This document shows positions 59,704 through 64,000 of a stretch of DNA of 64,000 bases, piece by piece. Source of the stretch: an uncultured Caryophanales bacterium (GTDB taxonomy: Bacteria > Bacillota_I > Bacilli_A > RF39 > UBA660); the NCBI GenBank assembly GCA_905206805.1, contig CAJLIR010000001.1, positions 1 to 64,000 on the forward strand, in the 5' to 3' direction. The first letter of the stretch is position 1, and the number at the start of each line of letters is the position of its first letter. The notes beneath the pieces were generated by a model, which saw only the letters and a program-made list of their open reading frames with translations, was not told where the DNA came from and made no database searches. Made by a program: the position numbers and the translations under genes.

Positions 59704-59732
59704 ATTATATCACGAATGTTTGTTTGTGTCTA
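59704..59732 (-). promoter_or_regulatory. Promoter of the Y-family polymerase operon with LexA-like operator
   Basis: On the minus strand TAGACA (plus 59727-59732), 17-nt spacer, TATAAT (plus 59704-59709). The spacer contains CGAAT-GTTT-GTTTG (plus 59713-59726), a degenerate version of the Gram-positive SOS box CGAAC-N4-GTTCG, with the C replaced by T in each half. Position between -35 and -10 suits repression. Confidence 0.5.
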
Positions 59733-59744
59733 TTAAATAAAATA

Positions 59745-59776
59745 AAAAATTAGGTGGAAAAATTTACCTAATTTTT
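59745..59776. terminator. Terminator at the end of the xse gene cluster
   Basis: AAAAATTAGGT (59745-59755) pairs with ACCTAATTTTT (59766-59776), with T-rich exits on both strands. Confidence 0.75.
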
Positions 59777-59785
59777 ATTAAATAA

Positions 59786-60092
59786 CTATCTTAATTTTAT
59801 ATTACTTTCTTTTTCATTTGATAAAATATAATTATCTATGCTATCTTTTAAAATTTTTACTTTATTCATTAATTCTGCAAATAATGTCTCTTCATATTTA
59901 AAAATTTCTTTTTCAAGTATTCGTACCTTTAATTTATTGTCATCATAAAAAATAAATAAAGTATTATCAATCCTATTTTTTTAGATTTTCCTGCTCTTCT
60001 TTATCGTAATATTTTAATATTTCTTCTAATATAATATCTTTTATTTCAACAAATGTTTCACCAAAATTAAATATTATATCAATTTCTCTCAT
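59786..60092 (-). pseudogene. Small gene interrupted by a frameshift in an A7 run
   Basis: ATG 60092 follows TAGGAG by 9 nt and reads MREIDIIFNFGETFVEIKDI onward for 39 codons to TAG 59973-59975. Just before that stop is a run of seven A on the minus strand (plus 59976-59982). Removing one A continues the frame as NRIDNTLFIFYDDNKLKVRI to TAG 59786-59788, giving a coherent acidic/helical protein of about 101 residues. So this is a frameshift mutation, a sequencing error, or slippage-dependent expression. I do not recognise the family. Confidence 0.6.
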
Positions 60093-60138
60093 AACTAACT
60101 CCTATCCTCTGATGTAATTATACAAAAAAACAATTATT

Positions 60139-60369
60139 TTAATTGTTTTCTTCTAATTTAAATTCTTCTAAAGTACCATTTTCTAATACTATTTTATTAA
60201 CTTTTTCTTCTACACTTTTTAACTCTTCATCACATTCTTTTACTAATTTCATTGCTTTAGTGTATTTTTCTATTGAGTCTTCTAATGGAATATTTCCATT
60301 TTCTAGTTCATTAATTATTGTTTCTAATTCTGTTATTTTATCTTCAAATTTTTGCTTTTTCTCAGCCAT
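60139..60369 (-). CDS. xseB: Exodeoxyribonuclease VII small subunit
   Basis: 76 residues, family length. Single helical hairpin: KFEDKITELETIINELENGNIPLEDSIEKYTKAMKLVKECDEEL is the conserved core (key LE..V..LE.G.L.LEESI..Y..G). Overlaps xseA by 8 nt, so the two are translationally coupled. Confidence 0.95.
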   Translation of the reverse strand: MAEKKQKFEDKITELETIINELENGNIPLEDSIEKYTKAMKLVKECDEELKSVEEKVNKIVLENGTLEEFKLEENN

Positions 60370-61639
60370 TATCTTTCACCAACTCTTCTATTTTAGTTAT
60401 TACGTTACCATCAGATAATTTAATTTTTAATTTGTCAGATTTATTTAAATTATCTACACTATTTATAATAAAATCATCTTTATATACAACACTGTATCCT
60501 CTTTTTAAAACTTTTAAGGGATTAATTAATTCTAATTTCTCTATTATATTATTTAAATCATCTCTTTTTGATTTATATAAAAGATCAGAGTTTTTTAAAA
60601 TATAACTATTCTTTAAAAAATTTAATTTATCAATATTTTTATCCATTTTAATTCTTAATATATTATTTAACTTTTCTATAATAGAATCAAGTTTCTGTTT
60701 TTTATTATCATACATAATTAAAGGATTTTTAATTACGAAAGAATTTTTTAAACTATCTAAATATAATTTTTGATAATTAATTACTTTTAAAACATTTTCA
60801 TTTAAACGTATTTTTAACTGTCCTATATGTTTTTTCAAATCTACTAAATTAGGTACTGCTAATTCTGCTGCTCCTGTTGGAGTTGGAGCTCTTAAATCGG
60901 CTACAAAGTCTGCGATTGTATAATCAATTTCGTGACCAACTGCACTAATTATTGGAATACTACTCTCAAATATTGCACGTGCTACTATTTCTTCATTGAA
61001 AGGCCATAAATCTTCAATTGATCCACCACCTCTACCTACAATTAAGACATCTAAATCATAATTTTCTGCCATTTTTATATTTTTTACAATATCACTAGCT
61101 GCAGCTTCACCTTGCACCAAACTTGGAAATAAAATTACTTCACAAATTGGATATCTTCTTTTAATTGTAGATAAAATATCTTTAATTGCGGCACCAGTTT
61201 GAGCAGTTACTACACCAACTCTAGAAGGAATTTTGGGTATTTTCTTCTTAAACCTTGAATCGAATAATCCTTCTTTCGATAATTTTTCTTTTAATTGTTC
61301 AAATGCTATATATAAATTTCCAACACCATCTTCTAACATTTCATCTATATATATTTGATAGTTACCTGTTGCCTCATATATAGTAATACGTCCCTTGACC
61401 AAAACTTTCATACCATCAATGGGTGTAAATACTATTTTCTTAGCATTAGCACTAAACATAATCGCGTTAATTTTGCTATTTTCATCTTTTATAGAAAAAT
61501 ATAAATGTCCTGTAGTATGAGATTTAAAATTTGATATTTCACCTTTTAAGTAAACTGTTTTTAAATGTTCATCTACATCAAATTTATACTTTAAATATTT
61601 TGTTAGAGCGGTAACACTTAAATACTTATCATTATTCAT
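60362..61639 (-). CDS. xseA: Exodeoxyribonuclease VII large subunit
   Basis: 425 residues. N-terminal OB fold (VYLKGEISNFKSHTTGHLYF), catalytic domain with VGVVTAQTGAAIKDIL, VLIVGRGGGSIEDLWPFNEE and SAVGHEIDYTIADFVADLRAPTPTGAAELA, then a long coiled coil and a C-terminal segment LKRGYSVVYKDD that docks XseB. Degrades single-stranded DNA in repair. Part of nusB-xseA-xseB. Confidence 0.96.
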   Translation of the reverse strand: MNNDKYLSVTALTKYLKYKFDVDEHLKTVYLKGEISNFKSHTTGHLYFSIKDENSKINAIMFSANAKKIVFTPIDGMKVLVKGRITIYEATGNYQIYIDEMLEDGVGNLYIAFEQLKEKLSKEGLFDSRFKKKIPKIPSRVGVVTAQTGAAIKDILSTIKRRYPICEVILFPSLVQGEAAASDIVKNIKMAENYDLDVLIVGRGGGSIEDLWPFNEEIVARAIFESSIPIISAVGHEIDYTIADFVADLRAPTPTGAAELAVPNLVDLKKHIGQLKIRLNENVLKVINYQKLYLDSLKNSFVIKNPLIMYDNKKQKLDSIIEKLNNILRIKMDKNIDKLNFLKNSYILKNSDLLYKSKRDDLNNIIEKLELINPLKVLKRGYSVVYKDDFIINSVDNLNKSDKLKIKLSDGNVITKIEELVKDNG

Positions 61640-61647
61640 AAATGCTC

Positions 61648-62049
61648 CTATTTGTTATGATATACTTTATCCAAAACTCCATTAATCATTTTTCTTACGT
61701 CATCATCACTATATGCTTTAGCAAGTTCAATCGCTTCATTTATAGAAACAACTTCTGGAGTGTCAGTATATAAAAGTTCATATATACCCATTCTTAAAAT
61801 AGCTTGATCAGTATTGCCAAGCCTTGAAATTGACCAGTTATTTAAATACTTGTTTGCAAGTTCATCGATTTCGTTTTTATATGTAATTACTCCATATACA
61901 GTATCTTTTATAAATTCATTTTCGATAGGACTTACCTCTTTAATTATATCATCAACATTATATTTCATTTTACCATTATCATATATATTTATTTGATATA
62001 AAATTGTCATTATTTGTTTTCTTAATTCACTTCTACTTACTTGTTCCAT
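61648..62049 (-). CDS. nusB: Transcription antitermination factor NusB
   Basis: 133 residues. All-helical protein that with NusE binds boxA in rRNA leaders. Seen: SRSELRKQIMTILYQ, the YLNNWSISRLGNTDQAILRMGIYELLY core and VSINEAIELAKAYSDDDVRKMINGVLDKV. Eight nt upstream of xseA; the nusB-xseA-xseB order matches Bacillus, where folD intervenes. Confidence 0.95.
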   Translation of the reverse strand: MEQVSRSELRKQIMTILYQINIYDNGKMKYNVDDIIKEVSPIENEFIKDTVYGVITYKNEIDELANKYLNNWSISRLGNTDQAILRMGIYELLYTDTPEVVSINEAIELAKAYSDDDVRKMINGVLDKVYHNK

Positions 62050-62083
62050 ATTATCACCACCATCATTTTATCATAAATATAAA

Positions 62084-62111
62084 AAATTAAATAGTATTTT
62101 CTATTTAATTT
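62084..62111 (-). terminator. Terminator of the DUF3048 lipoprotein gene
   Basis: AAATTAAATAG (62084-62094) pairs with CTATTTAATTT (62101-62111). The minus strand continues into a T run. Confidence 0.75.
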
Positions 62112-63118
62112 ATTGTTAATGTTTCATTTATTGGTTGAATTTGTATAAATGTATTTCCATCATTAACTTTTATTTCATTACCATTTAAATCAGTATAAAT
62201 GGTTTGTTCATCTCTAGCTTTTTTATTCCATTTAATAGGAATAGCATAACCACAAGTTATATAATAACCATCTCCTGTACCAATATTATTCAAATTTTGT
62301 AAATAACCATCTAAAGAATAATTTTCTACTTTTAGAACGATTATGTTTTTATAAGTATATTGATTTTTTGTTATCGCATCAACATGAGGATTACCATTAA
62401 TAAACCTTTTATAATTTTTATTTACTTCATCATAGGTATAACTAGTATTTTGACTGTATGAATAATTTATACTAACATTATATGCTTTAATACTACCATT
62501 TTCTTTTTCTAAATTAATTAAAGTTGGACTATAATTTAATAGTGTTTTTTTGCTACTAGTCATACGATATCCTTTATTTCTTGCAACATTTAAAATATTT
62601 TCCATACTAGTAAACGCAGTATGTTCATAAGGAACATTTAAGCTATTATCTCTAAAAAATCCAGAATCTGTAAGACCATTTACATTATTTATACCAAGTG
62701 CACTAATATCATTTTTTGCTATATCAGAATATCCAAAATGAGTATAAATAGCGTCATTTTCCAAAACATAATCTAAGTAATAATGCCTTGAACTTCTAAC
62801 TGAACCAATTCTAGCTGTATTCTGATCTTTAAATACAGCCATTAATCTTGTTAATCCTCCTTCAACAACTATTTCATAAGTTATATAGGCATCTTGTAAT
62901 CCAGCATGATTTGGTACTGCTAGTGGGTGATTATTGATCATTACTGCAACAGGTCTAGAATCAGACTCAGTATCTATAATACTTATTTTTTTATTTTCTT
63001 CAGGTTCAACTACTTCATCTTTAATATCATTATCATTTTTCTTTACTTCTTCATTTTTCTTACCACAACCTGTAATTAAACTTAAGAATACTAAACTACA
63101 AATAAAATATTTTTTCAT
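62105..63118 (-). CDS. DUF3048 lipoprotein (YerB-like)
   Basis: 337 residues. Lipobox SLITGC with Cys18 and an acidic/Lys linker. N-terminal DUF3048 domain with RPVAVMINNHPLAVPNHAGLQDAYITYEIVVEGG, TRLMAVF and GSVRSSRHYYLDY. C-terminal DUF3048_C with YKNIIVLKVE, GTGDGYYITCGYAIPIKWNK and NGNTFIQI-type end (key GxGxGYxxxxGxxxxxxWxK). Surface lipoprotein whose role is unknown, found in spore-formers among others. Confidence 0.9.
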   Translation of the reverse strand: MKKYFICSLVFLSLITGCGKKNEEVKKNDNDIKDEVVEPEENKKISIIDTESDSRPVAVMINNHPLAVPNHAGLQDAYITYEIVVEGGLTRLMAVFKDQNTARIGSVRSSRHYYLDYVLENDAIYTHFGYSDIAKNDISALGINNVNGLTDSGFFRDNSLNVPYEHTAFTSMENILNVARNKGYRMTSSKKTLLNYSPTLINLEKENGSIKAYNVSINYSYSQNTSYTYDEVNKNYKRFINGNPHVDAITKNQYTYKNIIVLKVENYSLDGYLQNLNNIGTGDGYYITCGYAIPIKWNKKARDEQTIYTDLNGNEIKVNDGNTFIQIQPINETLTIN

Positions 63119-63120
63119 AA

Positions 63121-63513
63121 CTACTCCTTAATTAACTCCTCGCCATGACCATCATGGAGAGCAACAATAATATAAATGTGTAAATAAATAAACATAACCA
63201 ACAAGAAAATCCATCCGAATATAGGAATTATTAAACATAATAACCAAATATAATAGGATAAATATATTTCACTACCCTTAACTTTTAACTTAGCTGCAGT
63301 TTGACATAATATTTGAATGTGAAAAATACTAATCATTATTAAACCTGGTACTATGAAACACAAAAATCCTATAGCCCAATTTCTGCCTTTAGCATACCAG
63401 GCGTCCTTATTATAACAATCACATAATGCGCCTAGGCAAAATACATCACTACCACCGGAAAAAAACATAAGTAATAACCATATCCACCAATTTTCTTTTT
63501 TTAAAATATTCAT
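63121..63513 (-). CDS. Small membrane protein rich in Trp and Cys
   Basis: 130 residues from the third in-frame ATG (63513), 5 nt after AGGATGG; ATGs at 63522 and 63531 are alternatives. Three to four TM segments (about 9-29, 47-67, 86-118) enclose a loop with ALCDCYNKDAWYAKGRNWA. Its Trp and Cys content is well above that of its neighbours. Family unknown. It lies 2 nt upstream of the DUF3048 gene and is probably co-transcribed. Confidence 0.65.
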   Translation of the reverse strand: MNILKKENWWIWLLLMFFSGGSDVFCLGALCDCYNKDAWYAKGRNWAIGFLCFIVPGLIMISIFHIQILCQTAAKLKVKGSEIYLSYYIWLLCLIIPIFGWIFLLVMFIYLHIYIIVALHDGHGEELIKE

Positions 63514-63726
63514 AATAACCATCCTATCCATATATTATTTTCATATAAATTTTTTATTTTCAGTAACTAATATAAGTATATTAGAATCATCAGAAGAACT
63601 AATTGTCCTACAATATATATTATCTAACGGTCCAAAGTTAAAAAATTATTTTCTACATCAATCAAACTATAATGTAATTTTTAAAAATATTAATCAAATT
63701 AAAATTCTTTAAATCATCTACCATAA
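63514..63726. other. Intergenic stretch with an unexplained open frame
   Basis: On the plus strand one frame stays open for over 50 codons and ends at TAA about 63712, reading ILESSEELIVLQYILSNGPK in its middle. It has no start codon or ribosome binding site. It may be the end of a decayed gene. Nothing else is seen. Confidence 0.25.
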
Positions 63727-64000
63727 CTATTTTACCTTCTCTTTTAATTTATATAAGATATTCATAGCTTCTATTGGAGTAATAGATAATGGATCTAACG
63801 CCTTAATTTCTTCTTCTATTTCGTTTTTAGTTTCACTAATTAAATCATCAATAGGTAATGATTCTTGTATTTTTATATCTCTTTTTCTTTCTTTATTTTC
63901 GTAAACTTTTAAAATTTGATCTGCTCTTTTAATTAAAGAATCTGGAAGGGAAGCTAATTTAGCAACGTGAATACCATAACTTTTATCGACACTTCCATTT
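63727..64000 (-). CDS. mutS: DNA mismatch repair protein MutS, C-terminal part
   Basis: The frame enters from the right edge and ends at TAG 63727-63729; 90 residues are visible. The segment SVDKSYGIHVAKLASLPDSL followed by IKRADQIL is the conserved end of the MutS ATPase domain (helix-turn-helix dimer region), and the tail EAMNILYKLKEKVK is the usual MutS ending. The mismatch-binding and Walker parts lie outside the window. Confidence 0.93.
   Translation of the reverse strand, partial: NGSVDKSYGIHVAKLASLPDSLIKRADQILKVYENKERKRDIKIQESLPIDDLISETKNEIEEEIKALDPLSITPIEAMNILYKLKEKVK

Noticed and set aside
1..64000. Mycoplasma-like code with TGA as tryptophan
   Set aside because: miaB, gene stops such as 1783-1785, and many tryptophans encoded by TGG show TGA is a stop.

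Overview
The window is strongly AT-rich DNA from a low-GC Gram-positive bacterium. TGA is used as a stop and tryptophan is TGG, so the code is standard. Three sporulation proteins (SpoVB-type flippase, SpoIIM, SpoIVB), a T-box riboswitch, AGGAGG-type ribosome binding sites, a fused SecDF and a ComN homologue place it in Bacillota, probably class Bacilli. A small-genome uncultured gut lineage (RF39/RFN20-like) is my inference; no marker in the window proves it. Almost everything is chromosomal housekeeping sequence, tightly packed.

Layout. 1-4916: tail of an Rpn-family nuclease, miaB, two envelope proteins, dCMP deaminase, M29 aminopeptidase. 4917-14588 is more accessory: a decayed gene, a MATE-like protein behind a possible leader ORF, a MacB-like ABC exporter, an HD-domain protein, tRNA-Arg(CCT), a LysR regulator next to an unusual cysteine-rich radical-SAM-like protein, a P-loop gene with an internal deletion, two unknowns and a DUF4186 protein. 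14585-27020 is a backbone whose order matches Bacillus subtilis yrzE-yrbG-spoVB-comN-secDF-rel-hisS-aspS. A pilin gene is inserted, several B. subtilis genes are missing, and aspS is a short archaeal-type enzyme. 27120-29692 holds a type IV pilus/ComGA-type ATPase and two prepilin-like proteins. 29737-46343 holds a UvrD-like helicase, lipid kinase, pyrG with its own attenuator, a two-component system, holA, gpsA, rarA, xerD-deoB, topoisomerase III and a ZIP transporter.

46344-64000 reads mostly on the minus strand: micropeptides, an XRE regulator, mnmA, spoIIM, a glycosyltransferase-amidase pair, a metallophosphoesterase-radical SAM pair, an S41 protease, spoIVB, a YolD-like gene with a Y-family polymerase under a possible SOS promoter, then xseB-xseA-nusB, a DUF3048 lipoprotein and the end of mutS.

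The most unusual element is at 50739-50965. It contains a type II CRISPR remnant with two recognisable 36-nt repeats and two 30-nt spacers. It is joined, in exact repeat register, to a complete tracrRNA-like gene (28-bp anti-repeat plus the 2:4 bulge and 6-bp lower stem of type II-A duplexes, a hairpin, and a terminator). No cas gene lies anywhere in the window. The junction is what recombination between a CRISPR repeat and the tracrRNA anti-repeat would leave after deleting the cas operon.
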